Notes: generated by a model from the letters alone, not told the origin. A stretch of DNA of 64,000 nt from Pseudodesulfovibrio sp. (GCA_016342345.1 JAEINO010000009.1:19008-83007), one strand, 5' to 3'. Counted from the stretch's first letter, positions 33,356 to 41,983 are shown. Numbers and translations are program-made.

Positions 33356-34744
33356 ATGACTAGAGCCGTTTTGTTATGTGTATTTAGCGTCTTGTGCCCA
33401 TTGTTGATGAGTATCGCAAGCTATGCTGGATCTGATGTTGGAGTTGTGGATTATTTCCGAGCTAAAAAGCGTAAAATGGATAATCTGGGGCTTGTTTTGA
33501 AATATTCAGACAGTACCAATCAACCTGCAATTCTACCCGGGCAACCTTTTTCTATTAGTTTGAGTACTGGTTTTATTGGAAAGTTTATGGAATATGGGAG
33601 CACTGGAGAGATTGCAATAGTGGCTCGTATTTCAGAAAGAGCAAGCGGGAGTCTAGGGTTGAGATATGGAGAAGGTGCAGCCGATTCAGGACGTTTGATA
33701 TATTTCAGCAACGATGTTGAAAAGGAGCAACCTTATAATTTTTCGTATATTCCGGTCTATGGTCCATTAATTTACAATGGTAGACCAATGGATATCCAGT
33801 TATATGTTTTTGAGATTGACAATGTAGAGCAATTCAAGCCGATGCTTCAGACTCTCACTGTTGCCGGCCAGAAAGCGTATCCGCCAGCTTCTCCGGTTTT
33901 GGGTTTGCTGAATACTCTTGGCAGTACATTGTTGACTGCTGCAAAAAATGACAAGATGATGGAGTATTCCCTTTGTTTGTGGCCCAGTTCACCTGTCGGG
34001 AATTTACCTGGTTTCCAAAGAGGAGAGTTTCCCGCTCTTGAAGCAGGGCATTATGTTTTTATGCGACGGCAAGATAGAAAGTATGATATTTGTGCGTTGA
34101 ATAATTATTTAGAACTGTCGTCAGGTGATCATCGACTAAGATGGAATTCAAAGGCAAAGGATAACGAGGCTTTTAATAAAAACAAAGGATTGTACACTGA
34201 TGACAGCTATCTTGTTTTGCATGTGAAACGTGAGACGTATGCTTTGTCTCTTGATGCTGAGAATAGGTTTTATAAGTCTTTTGGTGTGTTCAAGGATGAG
34301 GAACAGATCGCTGATGCCAAATTTTCGGAAATGATTAATGAAGAATTGCAGGATCTGGGCAGTGACTTCATTCGCACGAAACGTCGGAAGGATTTGTATA
34401 TTCTGTATACAGGTGTAGGAGCGGCAACCAAAGGAGACGAAGCCTATGCAAGAGATTATTGTACAAAATTACTTATGGGCTTGAAGAATAATATTCAGGA
34501 GATAAACAACTGTGATGAGGGTAATGGTGTAACCGTTGATTCCAAGATTTGTTCGGGCGTACTGTCCGTTGTCGACATAGATGAATTGTTGGTGTTGATG
34601 AAATCCACAACAGCATTCAGGAATGACAAGGATGCGTTGGCTCTCGACAAGCTGGCCAAAATGTCTGCGGAAGATATATCAAAAATTGTACAATCGGTTT
34701 CAGAATCTCTTCCTCATATGCTAACTGTTCCGGCACCAAAATAG
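33356..34744 (+). CDS. Unknown secreted protein, AT-rich relative to neighbours
   Basis: A 462-residue protein I do not recognise. Residues 1-25 are a signal peptide (MTRAVLLCVFSVLCPLLMSIASYAG). The mature part begins with DVGVVDYFRAKKRKMDNLGLVLKYS, then a likely beta-rich region (about 45-150; QPAILPGQPFSISLSTG) and a mixed helical C-terminus with Cys in DYCTKLL, NNCDEG and KICSG. Many AT-rich codons (AAA, AAT, ATA) contrast with the flanking genes, which may mean recent acquisition. ATG at 33356 is preferred to the GTG one codon earlier; GAGGGGGTGG precedes it. It is isolated between two terminators, so it is a single-gene unit. Confidence 0.75.
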   Translation: MTRAVLLCVFSVLCPLLMSIASYAGSDVGVVDYFRAKKRKMDNLGLVLKYSDSTNQPAILPGQPFSISLSTGFIGKFMEYGSTGEIAIVARISERASGSLGLRYGEGAADSGRLIYFSNDVEKEQPYNFSYIPVYGPLIYNGRPMDIQLYVFEIDNVEQFKPMLQTLTVAGQKAYPPASPVLGLLNTLGSTLLTAAKNDKMMEYSLCLWPSSPVGNLPGFQRGEFPALEAGHYVFMRRQDRKYDICALNNYLELSSGDHRLRWNSKAKDNEAFNKNKGLYTDDSYLVLHVKRETYALSLDAENRFYKSFGVFKDEEQIADAKFSEMINEELQDLGSDFIRTKRRKDLYILYTGVGAATKGDEAYARDYCTKLLMGLKNNIQEINNCDEGNGVTVDSKICSGVLSVVDIDELLVLMKSTTAFRNDKDALALDKLAKMSAEDISKIVQSVSESLPHMLTVPAPK

Positions 34745-34753
34745 AGAACAGAA

Positions 34754-34790
34754 AAAGCCCGGTCTCATTTGAGGCCGGGCTTTGTTTTTA
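34754..34790. terminator. Bidirectional intrinsic terminator between convergent genes
   Basis: AAAGCCCGGTCTC (34754-34766) pairs with GAGGCCGGGCTTT (34771-34783) around ATTT, with one wobble. An A-run precedes and TGTTTTT follows, so it can serve the secreted protein gene on the left and the U32 gene on the right. Confidence 0.88.
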
Positions 34791-36806
34791 AAGAAGTTTC
34801 AATCGCCAGTTGAAGATACTGGTTCGTTTGGGTTTTGGTACGTCTTTGGGCCATGTTTCCTTCATGGTGATGAAGGATTTGAAGCCAAGGCGGTCGAGGG
34901 ATTTGTATTCATTGCTCAGATCGAGTTCCCATCCTGGATATATCCAATTGTTCTGACCGTATTTGCGGACAAACAGAACCTCATGCATGGGGCTCTTGAT
35001 GGGCGCGTCATGGCGTACTTCCTCTGATAGGAAACGGGCGATGCCAAAGGGCCACAGTCCCTTGACGACAATGCCCAGCCCGATTGGTGAATTTTGGGAG
35101 AGGGAGATGACTTCGTCTTCCGGTAGTTCCGGGCTGATTATGGCCGAAGAGCAGCCCAAGCCTTTGAGCACGTCGAGAGCAAGACGGTTGGCGGCATTGC
35201 AGAACGGTCCAGCCACAAGCGTCGCGTTAGTGCGGTCCAGGAAGTAGGCGGCCTGCCACGGGGAGTTGATGACGAATTCCCGAGCACCTTTCTTGACCGC
35301 TTCCTTGATGAGTGACCGGTATTTCTTGTCTTCGTCCGGCCAGATCACGGGTGGTAGCCACCATTGTGATTGTGATATCGAGGAGCGGTTTGCCTTGGCG
35401 ATAGTGCCGTGTTCGAGCCAGAATGCGCCTTTTCCGTGGACGCGCCCGCGTGGCAGTTCTCTGTATACCGTTATGGCCTCCGTGCGTCCATTGTCCGTCC
35501 GTCCTTTGCTTGTGCGACCTTTGCTCTTGCTTCTGGCTGTGACCTTGGGCCATGTGGGAGTGAAGCGCGATTCTTTGGATTCCGGTATCGGGAATAAATC
35601 GAGTTCGGTTACCAATCCCTTGATGAGTTTGACCAGTTCCGGTTCTCGTCGATCCACCAGGAAAATCTTGGTTCCGGGAGGCACTGTCGGACCTTGCGCG
35701 TGCCTGGAAAACGGGATGTCCATGCGGCCGCGCTTGGGAACTCGGCGGCGGATGGCTATGGTGCGATGCCCGGGTTGATCTTCGTAGCCTATTCGGAGCA
35801 TGTCGCCTGGATTGAGTTGCTCGCGAGGTTCGAAATAGAGTTTATTCTGATCGCGTTTGACTTCACTGACCAGTCGGCCTGAACTGGTTTCCGTGCCGGG
35901 TTGTATGGGCATGAATGGACGCTGCGGAAGGAACGTGGAGTGGCTGGTGGGCCGTCCGAGAGCCTGTTCAAGCAAATCCATGGCAACTTTTTTGGCCTGG
36001 GCGTCTTTGGGATTGTCGCGCAGCATCTGGTATGCCTTGACCGTGTAAAAAACGTAATGCGGTCCTTTCTTGCGGCCTTCAATTTTCCAGGCTGCCACTT
36101 TGGGCATGTCAAGGAGTGGTTTGGTCAGAATGTCCAGAGAAAGGTCCGAGCATGAAAACAGGCGTGTCGGGTCTTGTTTCTCTTGTCTGTACAGGCGGCG
36201 ACAGGGTTGTACACAACGCCCACGCAGGCCTGATTTGCCTCCAAGATAGCTGCTCCAGTAGCAGCGACCTGACACGCAATGGCAGAGTGCTCCGTGTACG
36301 AAAATTTCGAGATCAAGGTCCTTGGGGCAGGCGTCGGCCATGAGTTTGACCTCGTCGAGGTTCAATTCTCGCGGCACGACCACGCGGCTTACGCCAAGTT
36401 TCTTGGCTATTTCAAGTCCGGCTGGGTGGCTGAGGTTTGCCAGGGTGGAAAGATGTATCTCTCCTGTGAATCCGGCCTGTTTGGCGAGCGTGATCATGGC
36501 CAGGTCCTGGACAATAAGGGCGAATGGCTTGACTGTTCTTTCCAAACGGTCAATGAGTCGTCCTGCGGATTCCGGGTCACCAGGCTTGACCAGGGTGTTC
36601 ATGGCAACGTAGGTCTTTGTTCCCCTGTCGCGTCCAAGGGTTGCCAGTTGTGCAAGCTCGCTGATAGAGAAATTACTGGCCTCCATGCGGGCTGAAAAAT
36701 GCTTCAGTCCGACGTACACAGCGTCTGCTCCGGCCGCGACTGCAGCGAGGTAGGAATACTTGTCCCCTGCGGGGGCCATTATTTCAGGTAAATGTTTTTT
36801 ACTCAT
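34788..36806 (-). CDS. U32-family protein, RlhA-like size
   Basis: A 672-residue U32 protein. N-terminal barrel: EIMAPAGDKYSYLAAVAAGADAVYVG. The U32 signature appears as EIFVHGALCHCVSGRCYWSSYLGG with RGRCVQPCR. A long C-terminal part (about 280-672) includes a Ser/Lys/Arg/Thr repeat (SKGRTSKGRT) near 425. Long U32 proteins such as E. coli RlhA make 5-hydroxycytidine in 23S rRNA, and others act in tRNA modification; the label peptidase is often wrong. The start is uncertain: ATG at 36806 is used, but 36821 in the same frame is possible. Its start lies within about 15 bp of the divergent pyrK start. Confidence 0.85.
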   Translation of the reverse strand: MSKKHLPEIMAPAGDKYSYLAAVAAGADAVYVGLKHFSARMEASNFSISELAQLATLGRDRGTKTYVAMNTLVKPGDPESAGRLIDRLERTVKPFALIVQDLAMITLAKQAGFTGEIHLSTLANLSHPAGLEIAKKLGVSRVVVPRELNLDEVKLMADACPKDLDLEIFVHGALCHCVSGRCYWSSYLGGKSGLRGRCVQPCRRLYRQEKQDPTRLFSCSDLSLDILTKPLLDMPKVAAWKIEGRKKGPHYVFYTVKAYQMLRDNPKDAQAKKVAMDLLEQALGRPTSHSTFLPQRPFMPIQPGTETSSGRLVSEVKRDQNKLYFEPREQLNPGDMLRIGYEDQPGHRTIAIRRRVPKRGRMDIPFSRHAQGPTVPPGTKIFLVDRREPELVKLIKGLVTELDLFPIPESKESRFTPTWPKVTARSKSKGRTSKGRTDNGRTEAITVYRELPRGRVHGKGAFWLEHGTIAKANRSSISQSQWWLPPVIWPDEDKKYRSLIKEAVKKGAREFVINSPWQAAYFLDRTNATLVAGPFCNAANRLALDVLKGLGCSSAIISPELPEDEVISLSQNSPIGLGIVVKGLWPFGIARFLSEEVRHDAPIKSPMHEVLFVRKYGQNNWIYPGWELDLSNEYKSLDRLGFKSFITMKETWPKDVPKPKRTSIFNWRLKLL

Positions 36807-36819
36807 AAAGGTTTGTCTC

Positions 36820-37605
36820 ATGTCCTTGAGGAATTGCCAGTGTATTAGGATATTGGATGTTTCCCCGGTCGGTCAATTAAAAAAGCCGGACGAATTTTTT
36901 GAACTCAAATTGGAATATCCGAATTGGGACGGGTGGAAACCCGGTCAGTTCGTTATGATACGTCCCACCGGTTGGGAGCTTGATCTGCTTTGGGCCAGGC
37001 CATTTTCCATCTGTTCAGCCGATGGCGAAACTTTGACCCTTTTTGTTCAGAAAGTCGGGCGAGGCACGAGCCGTATAACTGCCCTGAAGCCGGGAGATAC
37101 CGTTTCCATATGGGGACCGTTGGGCAATTCCTTTGCCATGGAACCCGATACGCCGACTTTGCTTCTTGCCGGGGGAATCGGCATCGCACCTTTTCGAGGT
37201 TATGTCGAGCACCATTCGCATCCGGAAAATCTTCGACTTTTTTTAGCGCACCGTTTGCCCCTCGAATGTTACCCCTTTGGACAACTGTCGAGCAAGGTTG
37301 AAGGCCTGTGCATGCTCGATGGTCAGCCGGACGATTTGCAGTATATCATCGCGGCCATGAAGGAGCAAATCCGGGAATTTGCGGAAAAGGATGGACTTGT
37401 CCTTGCCTGCGGTCCGACGCCGTTTATGCGGACCGTGCAGACGTTTGCCAACGAATTCGGAGTGCGTGCGCAGGTGTCGCTTGAAAATCGTATGGCTTGT
37501 GGTGTGGGCGCGTGTCTTGGATGCGTGACCAAGGATGGCAATGATCATCATGTGCAGGTGTGTACCAAAGGGCCGGTTTTCTGGACCGATAAAGTGAAAT
37601 TGTAG
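36820..37605 (+). CDS. pyrK: Dihydroorotate dehydrogenase B electron-transfer subunit
   Basis: A 261-residue FAD and [2Fe-2S] protein that passes electrons from PyrD to NAD. FAD-binding WARPFSICS, NAD-site LLAGGIGIAPFRGY and the C-terminal iron-sulfur motif MACGVGACLGCV...VCTKGPVF are present. ATG at 36820 follows AAAGG. It lies 13-14 bp before the opposite-strand U32 start, so its promoter must be inside the U32 gene. pyrD follows after 13 bp. Confidence 0.94.
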   Translation: MSLRNCQCIRILDVSPVGQLKKPDEFFELKLEYPNWDGWKPGQFVMIRPTGWELDLLWARPFSICSADGETLTLFVQKVGRGTSRITALKPGDTVSIWGPLGNSFAMEPDTPTLLLAGGIGIAPFRGYVEHHSHPENLRLFLAHRLPLECYPFGQLSSKVEGLCMLDGQPDDLQYIIAAMKEQIREFAEKDGLVLACGPTPFMRTVQTFANEFGVRAQVSLENRMACGVGACLGCVTKDGNDHHVQVCTKGPVFWTDKVKL

Positions 37606-37618
37606 GGAGCCTGAATTG

Positions 37619-38536
37619 ATGGACATGAAAGTATCTTTTGGAGGTTTGAACCTCAAGAACCCGGTAATGACGGCATCCGGTACATTTGGATTCGGTCTGG
37701 AATTTGCGCCCTATGGTGATTTGACGAAACTTGGTGGCATCGTAGCCAAGGGGTTGTCCCTGAAGCCTCGTGAGGGCAACCCCATGCCGCGTATTGCCGA
37801 GACACCGTGTGGCATGCTCAATGCCATTGGCATCCAGAATCCCGGTGTTGAGGACTTCATTACCAAGGCTTTGCCCGCGCTTCCGTGGAAGGATGTGGCC
37901 GTGATCGCCAATCTGTATGCCTGCGATGCTGCCGAATTTGGCGAGCTGGCCGGTGTACTGGCAGGCGAGGAGGGCGTGGCCGCTCTTGAAGTCAATGTCT
38001 CCTGTCCCAATGTCAAAGAGGGTGGCATTGCGTTCGGGCAGGATCCGAAACAGATCTGCAAGGTGACCGAGGCCGTGAAGAAGAATGCCGGAAACAAACC
38101 GGTAATTGTCAAGCTTTCGCCCAACGTGACGGATATCGTTACCTGTGCCCGAGCTGCTGCCGAGGGCGGGGCTGACTCCCTGTCGCTCATCAATACCTTG
38201 TCAGGAATGGCTGTGGATATTCGCAACAGGCAACCGCGCATAGCAAATGTTATTGCCGGATTGTCTGGTCCGGCTATCAAGCCCGTGGCCTTGCGTTGCG
38301 TCCATCAGGTGGTGCAGGCTGTGGACATACCGGTAGTGGGAATTGGTGGCATTGCCTCGGCTGAAGACGCTCTGGAGTTTATTCTGGTTGGTGCTCATGC
38401 CATTCAGGTCGGCACAGCCAATTTCCTTCGGCCGGACTTTTCCTTCGACCTTGTGGACGAGCTTGAGAAGCTGCTTGAGGATATCGGGGCGGAAAGTTTG
38501 GATGAATTCAGGGGTAGTCTCAAACTTCCTTTGTAA
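37619..38536 (+). CDS. pyrD: Dihydroorotate dehydrogenase B catalytic subunit
   Basis: A 305-residue class 1B dihydroorotate dehydrogenase that oxidises dihydroorotate in pyrimidine synthesis. ASGTFGFGLEF, KGLSLKPREGNPMPRI, the active-site Cys in NVSCPNVKEGG, and GIGGIASAEDALEF match the family. The ATG at 37619 follows GGGAG. It is paired with pyrK and probably forms a heterotetramer with it. carB lies elsewhere in the window at 23.6 kb, not in the same operon. Confidence 0.95.
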   Translation: MDMKVSFGGLNLKNPVMTASGTFGFGLEFAPYGDLTKLGGIVAKGLSLKPREGNPMPRIAETPCGMLNAIGIQNPGVEDFITKALPALPWKDVAVIANLYACDAAEFGELAGVLAGEEGVAALEVNVSCPNVKEGGIAFGQDPKQICKVTEAVKKNAGNKPVIVKLSPNVTDIVTCARAAAEGGADSLSLINTLSGMAVDIRNRQPRIANVIAGLSGPAIKPVALRCVHQVVQAVDIPVVGIGGIASAEDALEFILVGAHAIQVGTANFLRPDFSFDLVDELEKLLEDIGAESLDEFRGSLKLPL

Positions 38537-38608
38537 GAAATTCTGGATATTTCCATTTTTCTCCTTGCCAAGGTTCACCATTTTGGTTAGTTACTGCCTC
38601 TCTGACGC

Positions 38609-38700
38609 GGAGAGGTGTCCGAGTCCGGCTTAAGGAGCACGCCTGGAAAGCGTGTAACGGGGTAACTCGTTCGGAGGTTCGAATCCTCTCCTCTCCGCCA
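38609..38700 (+). tRNA. tRNA-Ser(GGA)
   Basis: A 92-base gene with a long variable arm as expected for serine. Acceptor GGAGAGG pairs with CCTCTCC; the anticodon loop CTGGAAA puts GGA at 38645-38647, reading UCC and UCU. TTCGAAT is the T loop and CCA (38698-38700) is encoded. Confidence 0.95.
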
Positions 38701-38708
38701 GCAATATC

Positions 38709-38742
38709 AAGGGCTTACGATGAATGTCGTAAGCCCTTTTGC
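38709..38742 (+). terminator. Intrinsic terminator after tRNA-Ser
   Basis: AAGGGCTTACGA (38709-38720) pairs with TCGTAAGCCCTT (38727-38738), a perfect 12-bp stem followed by TTTT. Confidence 0.85.
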
Positions 38743-38757
38743 TATGGGTTCATGAGC

Positions 38758-38781
38758 TTTGTGCGCCATTTTGTGCGCCAT
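38758..38781. repeat. Two tandem 12-bp repeats 3' of tRNA-Ser
   Basis: TTTGTGCGCCAT occurs twice without a gap. Similar short tandem repeats lie near tRNA-linked integrase attachment regions in other genomes. No integrase gene and no second copy of the tRNA 3' end was seen in the window, so it may be a remnant or empty site. Confidence 0.45.
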
Positions 38782-38902
38782 TTTTTTTTGGGTTTTCTTT
38801 TATAATCTGGACGAAACTTGCAAAGAGTCAATTTGCACTGTAAAAGCTTCGTCGTCCCTTTAAAAGACATGCGTGAGAGAGGGAGTTTTTTCATTGCATG
38901 CA

Positions 38903-38925
38903 GCCCCCTTGGAGGGGGCGCTTTT
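38903..38925 (+). terminator. Hairpin with T-run upstream of the NSS transporter gene
   Basis: GCCCCC (38903-38908) pairs with GGGGGC around a short loop and TTTTT follows. It sits about 75 bases before the transporter start. It could be an intrinsic terminator of a short leader transcript (attenuator) or the end of a small RNA. The rest of 38782-38996 holds only an AT-rich stretch. Confidence 0.45.
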
Positions 38926-38996
38926 TATGGGAATGTTTTTATATATAAATATCTTATTTGCTATAGCGAATGGATTGTCTTAAAGGAGTTTTCACA

Positions 38997-40505
38997 ATGC
39001 AACAGCGAGAGACCTGGGGTACACGGGCCGGATTTATCATGGCCGCTGTGGGCTCAGCTATCGGGCTCGGAAATATCTGGCGTTTTCCGTACATGGTGTA
39101 CGAAAACGGTGGTGGAGCCTTTCTTATTCCTTATTTTGTCGCCATGCTTTGCGCGGGCATACCCTTCATGATCCTTGAATATGGCCTTGGTCATCGTTTC
39201 AAGGGGTCTGCGCCCAGGATATTCGCTTCCATCTCCAAACGCTGGGAATGGCTGGGATGGTGGCAAGTGCTGGTGGCTTTTGTCATTGCCACCTACTACG
39301 TTGTGGTCATCGCATGGGCCATAAATTATTTCATTATGTCCTTTTCTCTCGGTTGGACTGACGCTCCCAAGGATTTCTTTTTCGGTCAGTTCCTGGGGTT
39401 GACGGATTCTCCCATGAATCTCGGTGACATCCAGTGGGGTATCTTCGGTGCAGCAGCCGTAGCTTGGGCCGTGACGTTTTTTGCCGTATTTACCGGCATC
39501 CGTCGCGGAATCGAACGAATGAACAAGGTTTTCATGCCTTTGCTGTTCGGTCTGGTACTTATTTTCATCGCCCGTGGTGTAATGCTTCCCGGTGCTGTTG
39601 AAGGATTGAACTGGCTGTTTAAACCCGATTTTTCGGCACTTCTGAAGCCGCAGGTCTGGTCGGATGCCTTTGGTCAGATTTTCTTCAGTCTTTCCGTTGG
39701 CTTTTCCATCATGCTTGCCTACTCCAGTTATCTGAAAGATGATTCGGATATCAACAACAATGCTTTTCTGACCGTGTTCATCAACTGCGGTTTCAGCATT
39801 GTTTCCGGTATCATGATTTTCAGCGTGCTTGGGTATATGGCCCTGCAGCAGGGTGTGCCGGTCAGCGAAGTGGCTGGTGCTGGTGTCGGTCTGGCATTCG
39901 TGACCTTGCCTACTGCCGTGAACCTCATGCCCATGCCCGTGTTTTTCGGAGCATTGTTTTTTCTTGCCCTTGTCGTGGCCGGCCTGTCCTCCATGATTTC
40001 CATCACTGAATCCGTGGTTTCATCTGTCAACGACAAGTTGGGCATGGGCCGGAAGAGGACCGCCTGCCTCGTTTGTGGCATCGGCTTCATGGTCAGTTCC
40101 ATGTTCACAACTGGTGGCGGATTGTACCTGTTGGATATCGTTGACCATTTTGTCAACAACTTTGGCATTCTGCTCGGAGGTTTGGCCGAGGTCATCTTTG
40201 TGTCATGGTTCTGCAACCTCGAAAGCATGCGTCGTCATGTCAACCGGTCTTCCGAGTTCATGGTCGGCAGCATGTGGATTGTCTGTTTGCGAATCATTAT
40301 TCCCATCGTGCTTGGCACTATCGTGTGCATGAACTTCTACAGCGACCTGACCGTCAACTACGGTGGATACTCCACTTCCGCAGAAGTTCTGTTCGGCTGG
40401 TTGGTGCTCTTTAGTTGTATCGTGATGGCCATGATCCTTCCGTGCCGCGAATGTGCATTTGCGCAGCATGTGGCAATCAACAACGACTTTCGTCAAAGGA
40501 GATAG
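38997..40505 (+). CDS. NSS-family sodium-dependent amino acid transporter
   Basis: A 502-residue inner-membrane transporter of the neurotransmitter:sodium symporter family. GSAIGLGNIWRFPYMVYENGGGAFLIPY is the typical TM1 region. Around 11-12 helices are visible. The ATG at 38997 follows AAAGGAG and is preferred over a longer frame. A 32-residue MetS-like partner follows 2 bp downstream, which points to the methionine/alanine importer group (MetP). The substrate is inferred from that partner. Confidence 0.92.
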   Translation: MQQRETWGTRAGFIMAAVGSAIGLGNIWRFPYMVYENGGGAFLIPYFVAMLCAGIPFMILEYGLGHRFKGSAPRIFASISKRWEWLGWWQVLVAFVIATYYVVVIAWAINYFIMSFSLGWTDAPKDFFFGQFLGLTDSPMNLGDIQWGIFGAAAVAWAVTFFAVFTGIRRGIERMNKVFMPLLFGLVLIFIARGVMLPGAVEGLNWLFKPDFSALLKPQVWSDAFGQIFFSLSVGFSIMLAYSSYLKDDSDINNNAFLTVFINCGFSIVSGIMIFSVLGYMALQQGVPVSEVAGAGVGLAFVTLPTAVNLMPMPVFFGALFFLALVVAGLSSMISITESVVSSVNDKLGMGRKRTACLVCGIGFMVSSMFTTGGGLYLLDIVDHFVNNFGILLGGLAEVIFVSWFCNLESMRRHVNRSSEFMVGSMWIVCLRIIIPIVLGTIVCMNFYSDLTVNYGGYSTSAEVLFGWLVLFSCIVMAMILPCRECAFAQHVAINNDFRQRR

Positions 40506-40507
40506 AT

Positions 40508-40606
40508 ATGGAAACCGGTGCAATAATCATGATGGTCTTTGGATTGACCCTGACATGGGGTGGAGCAGCAGTCTGCCTGTGTATTGCCATCAAAAAGGGC
40601 AAATAG
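40508..40606 (+). CDS. MetS-like small subunit of the NSS transporter
   Basis: A 32-residue protein too short for most gene callers. It starts METGAIIMMVFGLTLTWGG and is one transmembrane helix followed by Lys-rich KKGK. AAGGAGATAGAT precedes the ATG, and the stop of the transporter gene overlaps this ribosome site. This pattern matches the methionine/alanine importer small subunit seen beside MetP transporters. Role: partner needed for full transport. Confidence 0.85.
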   Translation: METGAIIMMVFGLTLTWGGAAVCLCIAIKKGK

Positions 40607-40636
40607 CAGCCTTGGCTGATAAATCCTGAAAAAAAT

Positions 40637-40671
40637 AGAGTCGGCCTCATATGGGGCTGGCTCTTTTTTTT
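40637..40671 (+). terminator. Intrinsic terminator after the NSS transporter unit
   Basis: AGAGTCGGCCTC pairs with GGGGCTGGCTCT with several wobbles around ATAT, followed by T residues to 40671. Confidence 0.75.
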
Positions 40672-40703
40672 GTCGTGTCGAATGAATCAGGCCGTGGATG
40701 GAT

Positions 40704-40738
40704 AAAAGAAAAGGCGCGTTCTTGACGAACGCGCCTTT
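40704..40738 (-). terminator. Intrinsic terminator of the SRP RNA gene
   Basis: On the minus strand AAGGCGCGTT (as read) pairs with AACGCGCCTT around a short loop and a T-rich run follows. It lies just after the SRP RNA 3' end. Confidence 0.85.
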
Positions 40739-40739
40739 G

Positions 40740-40833
40740 AGTGGAAACCGGACACCCGGCAGCAACCAATACCGCTGCTTCCTTTCGGACCTGACGGAGT
40801 TCTCGGCGCAGCCGCCGCCCGGCTTCCCTCGAA
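40740..40833 (-). ncRNA. ffs: Signal recognition particle RNA (4.5S type)
   Basis: The minus strand carries GTCAGGTCCGAAAGGAAGCAGC (complement of 40774-40795), the conserved apical loop of SRP RNA with the Ffh-binding and FtsY-contacting bases. Flanking arms GCCGGGCGGC and GCTGCCGGG pair to form the long helix. Size near 94 bases and a following terminator fit the short bacterial form. Exact ends are approximate. Confidence 0.93.
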
Positions 40834-41033
40834 ATTGGAAAAAACTGTCTACAGGGTTCAAGGGGGGTTCGTCAACCATCATTTACTATGAATTCAAGTG
40901 TAGGCGTTTCTGATGGAGCTGAATGGTGTGTGTTTTTGAGAACAATACAATCAAATACGGTTCTTGAATTGTCTTGGCAATAGCGTAGTGTCTATAAATC
41001 CCTCTTGCTCGAACACAACAAGGAGATAGGCAC

Positions 41034-41981
41034 ATGAATGAATTCGATAGAAAAACCGGCGGGCCGGTCATGGCGGACGGGATAGATATCCTGCAGGTCA
41101 ACGTGGGCCTTAGGTGCAACCAGTCCTGCGCTCATTGTCATTTGAGTTGTTCACCTGTCCGTAGTGAAACCATGTCCTTGGAAACCATGGAAAGAGTGAT
41201 TGATCTTGCTGATCAGATAAAACCGCAGTTGGTCGATATTACAGGCGGTTCACCAGAATTCAATGTGCATCTCAGGGAGTTTGTTCTCAAGTTAAAGGCT
41301 GATGGATATTCAATTCAGGTGCGGACCAATTTGTCGGCCATGATGGAGCCCGGCTTGACGGATTACCCGGAATTCTTTGCCGAAAATGAAATAGGTTTGG
41401 TTGCATCCATGCCGTGTTATCTTGAGGAAAATGTCAGTAAGATGCGCGGAAGCCAATGTTTCAGCAGGAGTGTCAGTGTCCTTCGGCATTTGAATGAACT
41501 GGGATATGGCGTTAAGGAATCCTTGACTCTGGATCTTGTTTTCAACCCTGCAGTAGGTCCCAATCTACCGCCAAGCCAGGCCGCCCTGGAAAAAGACTAC
41601 AAGCGTGAGATGCAGACTAGATATGGTATTGTTTTCAACAGACTTCTTACGATTACGAATGTTCCCATCGGTCGCTATCTCGATGAATTGAAAGCGAACG
41701 GACAGGATCGTCAGTACATGGAGCTTCTGACAGACTCGTTCAATCCGGCCACTGTGGACGGTCTCATGTGTCGTCATCAGGTGAATATTGGTTGGGATGG
41801 AACATTGTATGACTGTGATTTTAATCAGGCACTCGGTTTGCCTGTCAATCATGGTGCTCCTGGCCGTATTGAGGATTTTGATCTTAAGCAGATGGTTCAT
41901 AGGCAGGTGGTTACAGGACGGCATTGTTTTGCCTGTACAGCTGGTGCCGGATCAAGCTGTGGCGGAGCTATCGAAAAATAA
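41034..41981 (+). CDS. ArsS-type radical SAM protein (arsenosugar biosynthesis family)
   Basis: A 315-residue radical SAM protein with CxxxCxxC at Cys28, Cys32 and Cys35 (RCNQSCAHCHLSC). DITGGSPEFN and the C-terminal RHCFACTAGAGSSCGGAIE match the ArsS/DUF3641 family, which in known cases adds the adenosyl-type group in arsenosugar synthesis. ArsM (arsenite methyltransferase), the usual neighbour, is not visible nearby. The start ATG follows AAGGAGATAGGCAC. The 160-bp repeat begins only 2 bases after the stop codon and may act in transcript ending. Arsenic chemistry is inferred from the family. Confidence 0.85.
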   Translation: MNEFDRKTGGPVMADGIDILQVNVGLRCNQSCAHCHLSCSPVRSETMSLETMERVIDLADQIKPQLVDITGGSPEFNVHLREFVLKLKADGYSIQVRTNLSAMMEPGLTDYPEFFAENEIGLVASMPCYLEENVSKMRGSQCFSRSVSVLRHLNELGYGVKESLTLDLVFNPAVGPNLPPSQAALEKDYKREMQTRYGIVFNRLLTITNVPIGRYLDELKANGQDRQYMELLTDSFNPATVDGLMCRHQVNIGWDGTLYDCDFNQALGLPVNHGAPGRIEDFDLKQMVHRQVVTGRHCFACTAGAGSSCGGAIEK

Positions 41982-41983
41982 TA

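Noticed and set aside
34788..36806. Calling the U32 protein a secreted peptidase
   Set aside because: No signal peptide is present and long U32 proteins with this signature are now linked to RNA hydroxylation.
38818..39171. A 117-codon frame upstream of the NSS transporter
   Set aside because: It overlaps the transporter start in another frame and has no ribosome site or recognisable sequence.
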